Of a DNA stretch of 60,127 nucleotides, positions 53,976 through 60,127 are shown in pieces. The stretch spans positions 1 through 60,127 of the forward strand of contig CALXJU010000006.1 of NCBI GenBank assembly GCA_944388705.1. Reading direction: 5' to 3'. The stretch comes from an uncultured Clostridia bacterium (GTDB lineage Bacteria > Bacillota > Clostridia > TANB77 > CAG-508). How positions within the stretch are numbered: the stretch's first letter is position 1; the number at the start of each line of letters is the position of its first letter. The translations under genes and the position numbers were made by a program. Under the pieces are notes generated by a model. It did no database searches. It worked only from the letters and a program-made list of their open reading frames with translations, and was not told the origin of the DNA.

Positions 53976-54016
53976 CTAAATTTTAAAAAATGGTAGACAT
54001 TTAAATAAAAATATAT

Positions 54017-54051
54017 TATAATAATCACATCTAGTATTCAATACTAGATGT
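54017..54051 (+). promoter_or_regulatory. Hemolysin III promoter with palindromic operator
   Basis: TATAAT at 54017-54022 is followed by a perfect 12-bp inverted repeat (54027-54051), whose core is TCTAGT-N7-ACTAGA (54030-54048). This core equals that before the acyl-CoA synthetase gene (21975-21993). It sits at the expected transcription start, a position that suits a repressor. Confidence 0.6.
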
Positions 54052-54083
54052 AAAATTTTGTCGAAATACGAAAGGAGAATTTT

Positions 54084-54758
54084 ATGAAAAGAACTAAATT
54101 ATCTGATAGAATATTGCCTAATTATACAAAAGGAGAAGAAATTTTTAATATGGTATCACACATAGTAGGAGGAGTAGCAGGAATTGTTACAATTGTATTA
54201 TGTAGTGTATTTGGAGGAATACATGGTAATCCATATGGAGTTGTAAGTGGAATAATTTTTGGGGTATCAATGATATTTTTATATACAATGTCAAGCATAT
54301 ACCATGGATTAAGTCCAAAACTAAAATCAAAAAAAGTTTTTCAGATACTTGACCATTGTGCAATATTTGTATTAATAGCAGGTTCATATACACCTTTTGC
54401 ATTATGTACTTTAAGAGAATATTCACCAGCTTTAGGTTGGACAATCTTTGGTGTTATTTGGGGATTTGCGGTATTAGGAATTGTACTTAATTCAATTGAT
54501 TTAAAAAAATATAAATTGTTTTCTATGATATGTTATCTAGCAATGGGATGGTGTATCGTGATTAAAGGCAATTTATTACCAGTACTTCTAGGCATTCCAG
54601 GATTTGTTTTACTATTAGCGGGTGGAATTATTTATACTATTGGCGCTATTTTATATGGAGTTGGAAAAAAACACAAATATATTCATTCTGTATTCCATTT
54701 ATGTGTATTTTTAGGTAATATGTTACATGTATTATGTGTTTTAATGTATGTTGTATAG
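54084..54758 (+). CDS. Hemolysin III / PAQR family membrane protein
   Basis: A 224-aa integral membrane protein with seven helices, of the hemolysin III/PAQR family. The metal site common to the family is suggested by SIYHGLSP (about residue 74), ILDHCAIFVLIAGSYTPF (about 90) and the C-terminal HSVFHLCVFLGNMLHV. In Bacillus and others it has been linked to membrane lipid and fluidity. AAAGGAG precedes the ATG. The shared operator with the acyl-CoA synthetase gene supports a lipid-related role; the enzymatic activity is not known. Confidence 0.85.
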   Translation: MKRTKLSDRILPNYTKGEEIFNMVSHIVGGVAGIVTIVLCSVFGGIHGNPYGVVSGIIFGVSMIFLYTMSSIYHGLSPKLKSKKVFQILDHCAIFVLIAGSYTPFALCTLREYSPALGWTIFGVIWGFAVLGIVLNSIDLKKYKLFSMICYLAMGWCIVIKGNLLPVLLGIPGFVLLLAGGIIYTIGAILYGVGKKHKYIHSVFHLCVFLGNMLHVLCVLMYVV

Positions 54759-54767
54759 ATATATTTC

Positions 54768-54796
54768 TTGACATCAAGCTGATAATATAATAAAAT
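54768..54796 (+). promoter_or_regulatory. Promoter of the flavodiiron gene
   Basis: TTGACA (54768-54773), 17-nt spacer and TAAAAT (54791-54796). There is no terminator hairpin between it and the hemolysin gene. Confidence 0.6.
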
Positions 54797-54819
54797 TACT
54801 GTTGGAAAGGATGGTAAAA

Positions 54820-55986
54820 ATGAAGGGAAATAAAGTAACAGAAACAATAATATATGTAGGTGTGGATGATAAAGAAATGGACTTATTTGAAAACCAATAT
54901 AATACACCAAACGGAATTTCTTATAATTCATATATAATATTAGATAAAAAAATAGCGATAATGGATACAGTAGATGCAAGAAAAACAGATGAATGGTTCA
55001 AAAATATAGAAAATGTATTAGCAGATAAAAAACCAGATTATTTAGTAGTATCACACATGGAATCAGACCATTCTGATAATATAGCAAATTTAATGAAAAA
55101 ATATCCTGATATGAAAGTTGTAGGAAATACACAAATTTTTAAAATGATAAATCAATTTTTCGATATAGAAGTAGGGGAAAGAGGAGTAACAGTAAAAGAA
55201 GGAGATATATTAGATTTAGGAAAACACAAATTACAATTTATTTCTGCCCCAATGGTACATTGGCCAGAAGTTATGATGTCATATGAACAAACAGAAAAAG
55301 TATTATTTAGTGCAGATGGATTTGGAAAATTCGGAACATTAGATACTGATGAAGAATGGGCATGTGAAGCAAGGAGATATTATTTTAATATTGTTGGAAA
55401 ATATGGTGCAAATGTACAAGCAGTATTAAAAAAAGCTGAAAATTTAGATATACAAATTATTTGTCCATTACATGGTCCTATATTAGATGAAAATTTGGGA
55501 TATTATTTAGAGAAATATGATATATGGAGTAGTTACAGACCTGAAGAAGATGGAGTTTTAGTAGCATATGCTTCTATACATGGAAATACTGAAAAAGTAG
55601 CAAAAGAATTTGTAAAAATTTTAAAACAAAAAGGTGCAAAAAAAGTTGCTATAACAGATTTAACAAGAGATGATATGGCAGAAGCAGTTGAAGATGCTTT
55701 TAAATATGATAAAGTTGTTGTAGCTTCATCAACATATAATATGGGGATATTTCCACCAATGGAACATTTCTTATTACATTTAAAAGGTAAAAACTATCAA
55801 AATAGAAAAGTAGGAATAATAGAAAATGGTTCATGGGCACCAGCTTCAGGAAAATTAATGAAGACTATGTTTGAGCAAATGAAAGATATAACAATTTGTG
55901 AAAATATTGTTACAATTAAATCAGCAATGAAAAATGAAAATATCGTACAAATGGAAAAATTAGCTGATGAATTATTAAAAATTTGA
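54820..55986 (+). CDS. fprA: Flavodiiron protein (FprA)
   Basis: A 388-aa A-type flavoprotein that reduces oxygen, or nitric oxide, to harmless products. The N-terminal beta-lactamase-like domain carries the di-iron motif HMESDHSDN (about residues 78-86), then MVHWPEVMMSY and CPLHGPIL. The C-terminal flavodoxin domain (about 245-388) binds FMN with ASIHGNTEKVAK. ATG at 54820 is chosen because AAAGGA lies 8 nt upstream; two earlier in-frame starts overlap that site. It fits with the superoxide reductase as oxygen defence in an anaerobe. Confidence 0.92.
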   Translation: MKGNKVTETIIYVGVDDKEMDLFENQYNTPNGISYNSYIILDKKIAIMDTVDARKTDEWFKNIENVLADKKPDYLVVSHMESDHSDNIANLMKKYPDMKVVGNTQIFKMINQFFDIEVGERGVTVKEGDILDLGKHKLQFISAPMVHWPEVMMSYEQTEKVLFSADGFGKFGTLDTDEEWACEARRYYFNIVGKYGANVQAVLKKAENLDIQIICPLHGPILDENLGYYLEKYDIWSSYRPEEDGVLVAYASIHGNTEKVAKEFVKILKQKGAKKVAITDLTRDDMAEAVEDAFKYDKVVVASSTYNMGIFPPMEHFLLHLKGKNYQNRKVGIIENGSWAPASGKLMKTMFEQMKDITICENIVTIKSAMKNENIVQMEKLADELLKI

Positions 55987-56017
55987 TTAATTATATTATA
56001 CGAGGAGGAAATAACAA

Positions 56018-57136
56018 ATGGAAAAATCAAAAGTTTATTTTACTGATTTTAGAGCAAAACCAGGATATAATTTATTACAAAAATTAGAAAAAATATCAAA
56101 AAAAGCAGGAATTGAAAATATAGATTTTAAAAACAAATATGTTGCAATAAAAATTCATTTTGGAGAACCAGGAAATTTAGCATATTTAAGACCAAATTAT
56201 GCTAAAGTAATCGTAGATTTAGTAAAAGAATTAGGCGGAAAACCATTTTTAACAGATTGTAATACATTATATGTTGGAGGAAGGAAAAACGCATTAGACC
56301 ATATAGATGCAGCATATTTAAATGGATTTACTCCATTTTCTACAGGATGTCATGTAATAATTGCAGATGGTTTAAAAGGAACAGATGAGGCATATGTAGA
56401 AATTAATCAAGAATATGTAAAAACTGCAAAAATAGGAAGAGCAATTATGGATGCTGATGTAATAATATCATTAAATCATTTTAAAGGACATGAAGCAACA
56501 GGTTTTGGAGGAGCAATCAAAAATATTGGAATGGGTTGTGGTTCAAGAGCTGGAAAGATGGAAATGCATAGTGCAGGAAAACCACTTGTATTATCAGAAA
56601 AATGTAGAAAATGCAAAAGATGTATAAAAATCTGTGCACATAATGCAATTTCATATGATGAAAATGGTATCGCACATATAGACCATACAAAATGTGTTGG
56701 ATGTGGTAGATGTATTGGTATTTGTAATTTTGATGCAATAAATTCTCCAAATGATGAGGCAGTAGATATTTTAAATAAAAAAATGGCAGAATATGCATTA
56801 GCCGTTGTAAAAGATAGACCACAATTCCATATTAGTTTAATATGTGATGTTTCTCCAAATTGTGACTGTCATGCAGAAAATGATGCCCCAATTGTTCCAA
56901 ATATTGGAATGCTTGCATCTTTTGATATGGTTGCACTAGATAAAGCTTGTGCCGACTTAGTAAATAAACAAACTGCTTTTGAAAATAGTAATTTAGGTGA
57001 ACATATTAAACAACATATAAAAGAAAAAGATAATTTTCACATAAATCATCCAGATACTCACTGGGAAAGCCAAATTGAACATGGAGAAAAAATCGGTTTA
57101 GGAAGTTCAGATTATGAGTTGATTGAAATTAAATAA
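56018..57136 (+). CDS. DUF362 protein with two [4Fe-4S] centres
   Basis: A 372-aa protein of the DUF362 family. The N-terminal domain (about 1-190) is followed by a bacterial ferredoxin domain with two CxxCxxCxxxC motifs: CRKCKRCIKICAHNAI and CVGCGRCIGICNFDAI (about residues 193-245). A further Cys/His group, ICDVSPNCDCHAEND, is near 280. It is cytoplasmic and probably takes part in electron transfer. It lies 31 bp after fprA with a GGAGG site, so it is probably co-transcribed and may supply electrons to FprA. That link is inference. Confidence 0.8.
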   Translation: MEKSKVYFTDFRAKPGYNLLQKLEKISKKAGIENIDFKNKYVAIKIHFGEPGNLAYLRPNYAKVIVDLVKELGGKPFLTDCNTLYVGGRKNALDHIDAAYLNGFTPFSTGCHVIIADGLKGTDEAYVEINQEYVKTAKIGRAIMDADVIISLNHFKGHEATGFGGAIKNIGMGCGSRAGKMEMHSAGKPLVLSEKCRKCKRCIKICAHNAISYDENGIAHIDHTKCVGCGRCIGICNFDAINSPNDEAVDILNKKMAEYALAVVKDRPQFHISLICDVSPNCDCHAENDAPIVPNIGMLASFDMVALDKACADLVNKQTAFENSNLGEHIKQHIKEKDNFHINHPDTHWESQIEHGEKIGLGSSDYELIEIK

Positions 57137-57204
57137 ATATAAAATTTGTAAAAAATCCAAAAATGTAGTATAATATAAGTATTAACCTAAAAGGAGGATT
57201 TTTT

Positions 57205-57669
57205 ATGAAGATGACATTGGAGCAAATGGACCACTTTCTTCGGCATATAAAAATTCATGCTGAGGAAGTACGGAATGGAAGTTTCAACAAAGGTGAAGCT
57301 TATATATATAAGCTTCGAGAAGCACAGTATATGGCACTAGAAATTTCTCATGATATGGTTCATGTTATGAGACAAAAACAGTACAAAGGTTACGAAAATG
57401 CAGATTTTCAATTCGTAATTAGTTTACCTAAAGATTGGGAAAAACATGAATTCAGAACCTTTGATTACTCATCTTTCCGCACCGGAATTAAACTTAAAGA
57501 AACTATTGATTTGGGAATAATTCCCGAAATGGCTATTCCATTGGAATGCAAAAGTGCGGAAGAGCAAATGAAATGTCTAGCAAGTGCTATACAAGATGCT
57601 GAAGTCTTAATAGCGATGTTGAAACCTATCTTTGGAATTGCCGATATTGGTGGTTTTAGACAAATCTAG
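57205..57669 (+). CDS. Hypothetical protein with atypical codon use
   Basis: A 154-aa cytoplasmic protein that I do not recognise. It contains a helical N-terminus (LEQMDHFLRHIKIHAEEVRN), a central segment with FQFVISLPKDWEKHEF and a helical C-terminus. Codon use differs from its neighbours: CGG, CGC and CGA for arginine and TTC for phenylalanine are unusually common here, which suggests recent transfer. AGGAGG precedes the ATG, TATAAT lies near 57170, and a strong terminator follows, so it is an independent transcription unit. The function is unknown. Confidence 0.65.
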   Translation: MKMTLEQMDHFLRHIKIHAEEVRNGSFNKGEAYIYKLREAQYMALEISHDMVHVMRQKQYKGYENADFQFVISLPKDWEKHEFRTFDYSSFRTGIKLKETIDLGIIPEMAIPLECKSAEEQMKCLASAIQDAEVLIAMLKPIFGIADIGGFRQI

Positions 57670-57679
57670 GTTAAAGAAA

Positions 57680-57718
57680 AATATTGAGGGAAACTGCAAA
57701 TGCAGTTCCCTCAATATT
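57680..57718 (+). terminator. Strong terminator after the hypothetical gene
   Basis: An 18-bp stem with one bulged A (arms AATATTGAGGGA..ACTGCA and TGCAGTTCCCTCAATATT) and a 2-nt loop. A T-rich tail follows. Confidence 0.85.
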
Positions 57719-57793
57719 AATTTTTATTAAATATAAAAATAATTGCATTATAGTGTGATTTCAAAGTTGTGTCAAAATAAAACAGAATATTCG

Positions 57794-57821
57794 ACAAAAA
57801 GTATTATAGTTTCATATTATA
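57794..57821 (+). promoter_or_regulatory. Putative sigma-K promoter of spoVFB
   Basis: AC (57794-57795), 17-nt spacer and CATATTATA (57813-57821) match the sigma-K consensus (AC at -35, CATAnnnTA at -10). spoVF is a sigma-K gene in Bacillus subtilis, so this position is meaningful. Confidence 0.55.
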
Positions 57822-57840
57822 TAAAAAGGAGGTGATATAT

Positions 57841-58419
57841 GTGAAATTAGAAGGGAAGAGAATTGGCTTCGTATTTACAGGTTCATTTTGTACTTTTAGA
57901 AAAACTATAGATGAACTAAAAAAAATTGTTAATATGAATGCCATAGTAATTCCAATAATGTCAGAAAATAGTTATAATATGGACACTAAATTTGGTAAAG
58001 CTCAGGACTTTATAAAAGAAATAGAAGACTTAACCGGTAATAAAATTCTTCATACAATTCAAGAAGTTGAACCTTTAGGTCCTAAAGATATGATAGATGT
58101 AATTGTTGTTGCTCCAGCAACAGGTAATACAATTGCAAAACTAGCAAATGATATAATTGATGGTCCTGCAACAATGGCTGTAAAATCTACTTTGCGTCGC
58201 GAAAAACCTATAGTTATTGCTCCATCTACAAATAATGGACTTTCAGGAGCAGGGGAAAACATAGGAAAATTACTTAATAGAAAACATTATTTTTTTGTTC
58301 CATTTAAACAAGATAATCCGATTACAAAACCTCGTTCTATTGTTTTTGATGTATCTTATTTGGTAAAAACAATAGAATTTGCATTAGATGGTGAACAAAT
58401 TCAACCAATTTTGTTATGA
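57841..58419 (+). CDS. spoVFB: Dipicolinate synthase subunit B
   Basis: A 192-aa flavoprotein-like subunit that forms dipicolinic acid in the mother cell for spore heat resistance. The flavoprotein-type fold shows in KRIGFVFTGSFCTFRKT, VIPIMSENSYN, VVAPATGNTIAKLANDI and the C-terminal PTNNGLSGAGENIG-type stretch (here APSTNNGLSGAGENIG). GTG at 57841 lies 8 nt after GGAGG; an upstream GTG at 57832 overlaps that site. Unusually, no subunit A gene (spoVFA) precedes it. It is likely driven by sigma-K. Confidence 0.88.
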   Translation: MKLEGKRIGFVFTGSFCTFRKTIDELKKIVNMNAIVIPIMSENSYNMDTKFGKAQDFIKEIEDLTGNKILHTIQEVEPLGPKDMIDVIVVAPATGNTIAKLANDIIDGPATMAVKSTLRREKPIVIAPSTNNGLSGAGENIGKLLNRKHYFFVPFKQDNPITKPRSIVFDVSYLVKTIEFALDGEQIQPILL

Positions 58420-58422
58420 ATA

Positions 58423-58452
58423 TAAATAGGGAGGAATAAATCCTCCCATTTA
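58423..58452. terminator. Bidirectional terminator
   Basis: GGGAGGA (58429-58435) and TCCTCCC (58441-58447) with an AT-rich flank lie between the convergent spoVFB and YcxB-like genes. Confidence 0.75.
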
Positions 58453-58965
58453 ATTTGCTTGTACAGCATCCTCTTTATATTTAAACTTACACTTATTCTT
58501 TATAAATTCTGAAAAACTATCTGAATCACCAATTTTAAATCCTTTTTTATTTACAAGTGCTGCATGTTCCTTAGTTATATATAAGTAGAAAAAATCTTCT
58601 GTTTCAAAAATTTTATGCAATTTAAAATAATATACTCTTTCTTTATTTATTTTAAAGTAATTTTTATAAAACGAAAATGTAAAAATATTTTTGTCTTTTT
58701 CATTTTTCTTTTTAAAAGCATTTTTATATCTATATATAGGTAAATATATTCTATACTCTAAAAAAGCGATTATAAGTAAAATAAATACTAAACCAAGTAT
58801 ATACTGTCCTGATATAAAGCTTGTAATTGAACAATATAATAGTAATGCTGTTAATATGCTAGTTAAAATAATAAACTTAAGTCCATATTTGTTTTTATGA
58901 AATACTAAAAATTCATCATATGATTTCTTTGTATATTTTGTTATATTTTTAAATAATGGTTTCAT
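58450..58965 (-). CDS. YcxB-like membrane protein
   Basis: A 171-aa protein with two adjacent helices (about 29-50 and 53-73) and a cytoplasmic C-terminal domain resembling the YcxB-like family. That domain has the pattern FSFYKNYFKINKERVYYFKLHKIFETEDFFYLYIT near 95-130 (split here for length: FYKNYFKINKER and YYFKLHKIFETEDFFYLYIT). The function is unknown. It follows the recombinase gene on the minus strand by 19 bp and is likely co-transcribed with it. AAAGGAG on the minus strand supports the start. Confidence 0.65.
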   Translation of the reverse strand: MKPLFKNITKYTKKSYDEFLVFHKNKYGLKFIILTSILTALLLYCSITSFISGQYILGLVFILLIIAFLEYRIYLPIYRYKNAFKKKNEKDKNIFTFSFYKNYFKINKERVYYFKLHKIFETEDFFYLYITKEHAALVNKKGFKIGDSDSFSEFIKNKCKFKYKEDAVQAN

Positions 58966-58984
58966 TTTTTACTCCTTTGTATTA

Positions 58985-59974
58985 TTATAAATTTTTTGAA
59001 TCTGATAATGGATTACTTTCTACGGCTTGTCGTACTTGATCATTACTTACATGTGTATATATTTCTGTAGTAGATATACTTTGATGACCTAATAATTCTT
59101 GTAAAGCCCTTATGTCTACACCTCCATATTGATACATAAGTGTTGCAGCAGTATGTCTTAATTTGTGAACTGATAGTTTTGAGGTGTCTAAACCTGCTTT
59201 TTCTAATTCTTTTTGAATTATAAATTGTACGGTTCTATTGCTAATACGTTTCTTTTGTTCACTTAAAAACAATGCTTTTTCAGAATGTTTAGAGTCATGT
59301 TTTATGGTATTTTTAGGTGGTCTGGAATATATGTAATCATTTATTGCTGCCATACATGCTTTATTTAAATATATAGTTCTTTCTTTATTTCCTTTTCCAA
59401 TTACAGTCATTTTACATTCTTCAAAATCTATATCATCTATATTTATACCAACTAATTCTGAAAGTCTCATTCCACAATTCAAAAATAAAGTAGTAATTGC
59501 ATAATCTCTTTTATGATTACGATTATCTTCATTACCAGCTACATCTAGTAATTTTTTACTATCCTCTAATGATAAATATTTTGGCATTCTTTTTTCTAAC
59601 TTAGGTGTCTCTAAATTTTGTGCAGGATTTACTTCCAATATTTTTTCTTTTTGTGACAAATATTTAAAGAAAATTCTAATTGTTGATATTTTCCTAGCTC
59701 TAGTTGTTGCTTTACTACGTTCATTTATTGCTAGATGTGATATATATGCATGAATATCTTCAAGTGTGATTTTTTTTAAATCTTTTTCTGTAAATTTTGT
59801 TATATCAATTTCTTCATCTTCTTTTGCCATTTTAAAACGAATCATCATATATTTTAAGAAATTAGATAAGTCATAATTATATTCTTTTACAGAATTAGGT
59901 GATTTGTTTAATATAGTTATTGAATAATCTAAAAAAGAATTTAAGTATTCTGGATTTTTTTCTTTTGGTATCAT
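58985..59974 (-). CDS. Xer-type tyrosine recombinase
   Basis: A 329-aa tyrosine recombinase. The SAM-like N-terminal core-binding domain (about 10-110) is followed by the catalytic domain with the first Arg in NCGMRLSEL (about residue 174), the Lys in IGKGNKERTIY, the H-x-x-R motif in VHKLRHTAATLMYQYG (about 276) and the second His plus nucleophile Tyr in LLGHQSISTTEIYTHV (Tyr about 308). It may be a chromosomal Xer protein or a phage integrase. ATG at 59974 is preferred because GGAGAG overlaps the earlier ATG at 59989. No prophage genes are visible here. Confidence 0.85.
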   Translation of the reverse strand: MIPKEKNPEYLNSFLDYSITILNKSPNSVKEYNYDLSNFLKYMMIRFKMAKEDEEIDITKFTEKDLKKITLEDIHAYISHLAINERSKATTRARKISTIRIFFKYLSQKEKILEVNPAQNLETPKLEKRMPKYLSLEDSKKLLDVAGNEDNRNHKRDYAITTLFLNCGMRLSELVGINIDDIDFEECKMTVIGKGNKERTIYLNKACMAAINDYIYSRPPKNTIKHDSKHSEKALFLSEQKKRISNRTVQFIIQKELEKAGLDTSKLSVHKLRHTAATLMYQYGGVDIRALQELLGHQSISTTEIYTHVSNDQVRQAVESNPLSDSKNL

Positions 59975-60064
59975 TTTTTCACTCTCCATTTGTTTTATAT
60001 AGATATAATATCACTTTTATACAAAAAAATAAAGAGTTTAAAAAAATATTTGTCAATAATTTTT

Positions 60065-60111
60065 GAATATTTCACTAAAAAATATCTTTATTTTATTAGC
60101 GAATATTTCAC
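60065..60111. repeat. Direct repeat at the right edge
   Basis: GAATATTTCAC occurs at 60065-60075 and 60101-60111, 36 bp apart, upstream of the recombinase gene. It could be a regulatory or recombinase-binding repeat, but the region continues outside the window. Nothing else is visible in 59990-60127. Confidence 0.3.
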
Positions 60112-60127
60112 CATATATATAATCTTG

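Noticed and set aside
60065..60111. dif or attachment site next to the Xer-type recombinase
   Set aside because: The repeat is direct and not an inverted pair as in dif, and there is no matching second site in the window.

Overview
The window is very AT-rich chromosomal DNA from an endospore-forming, fermentative anaerobe of the Clostridia. This placement is inferred from gene content and codon use; I cannot name the species, though an uncultured gut Clostridia lineage would fit. Sporulation genes are gerQ and cwlJ (8626-9446, minus strand) and spoVFB (57841-58419, behind a good sigma-K promoter match). Anaerobic metabolism is shown by nrdD-nrdG, pta with two tandem acetate kinases, a flavodiiron protein, a desulfoferrodoxin-type superoxide reductase and a ferredoxin-like DUF362 protein.

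Layout. 1-8600: alanine racemase, cytidine deaminase family, DUF1848, a prolyl-tRNA deacylase-like protein, a RhuM-Fic protein, small enzymes, two ECF sigma factor/partner pairs, and a GNAT gene broken by an internal deletion. 8600-9450: gerQ/cwlJ germination pair. 9500-16000: pta-ackA-ackA, PPC-domain protein, MFS transporter, YjdF-like protein, dgkA. 16002-16460: a gene-free fold-back element of about 460 bp. 16500-21900: membrane proteins, a frameshifted peptidoglycan transglycosylase, DUF1064 and a two-component system. 22000-27300: acyl-CoA synthetase, nrdDG, tcdA. 27300-29470: accessory island with a frameshifted PemK-like toxin, a putative small RNA, a pentapeptide-repeat protein and a candidate type I toxin-antitoxin locus. 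29470-34260: metallo-hydrolase, clpB (CIRCE-like operator) and a DUF4143 ATPase. 34400-41340: papain-like amidase, an ABC exporter with a frameshifted permease, and the two-component system likely to control it. 41350-49720: TVP38, lipid glycosyltransferase/acyltransferase pair, tyrS, superoxide reductase, mgtE and htpG (second CIRCE-like operator). 49960-60127: unknown protein, SsuABC-like transporter, a large repeat array, hemolysin III, fprA, DUF362, unknown gene, spoVFB, YcxB-like protein and a Xer-type recombinase.

The most interesting part is 29108-29365. A 22-codon hydrophobic peptide ORF with a strong ribosome binding site is driven by a perfect consensus promoter. It faces a second consensus-like promoter on the other strand across one shared bidirectional terminator, and a diverged direct repeat lies both at the peptide start codon and at the antisense RNA 5' end. 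This is the architecture of the Fst/par class of type I toxin-antitoxin loci, with a peptide I do not recognise.

Other notable signals: a family of GGGGAC/GTCCCC palindromic repeats at four loci, one of them read in frame inside a histidine kinase; a shared 19-bp operator-like palindrome in front of the acyl-CoA synthetase and hemolysin III genes; CIRCE-like operators whose right arm is altered identically at clpB and htpG and overlaps the -35 box; and three otherwise intact genes each broken by a single extra base.
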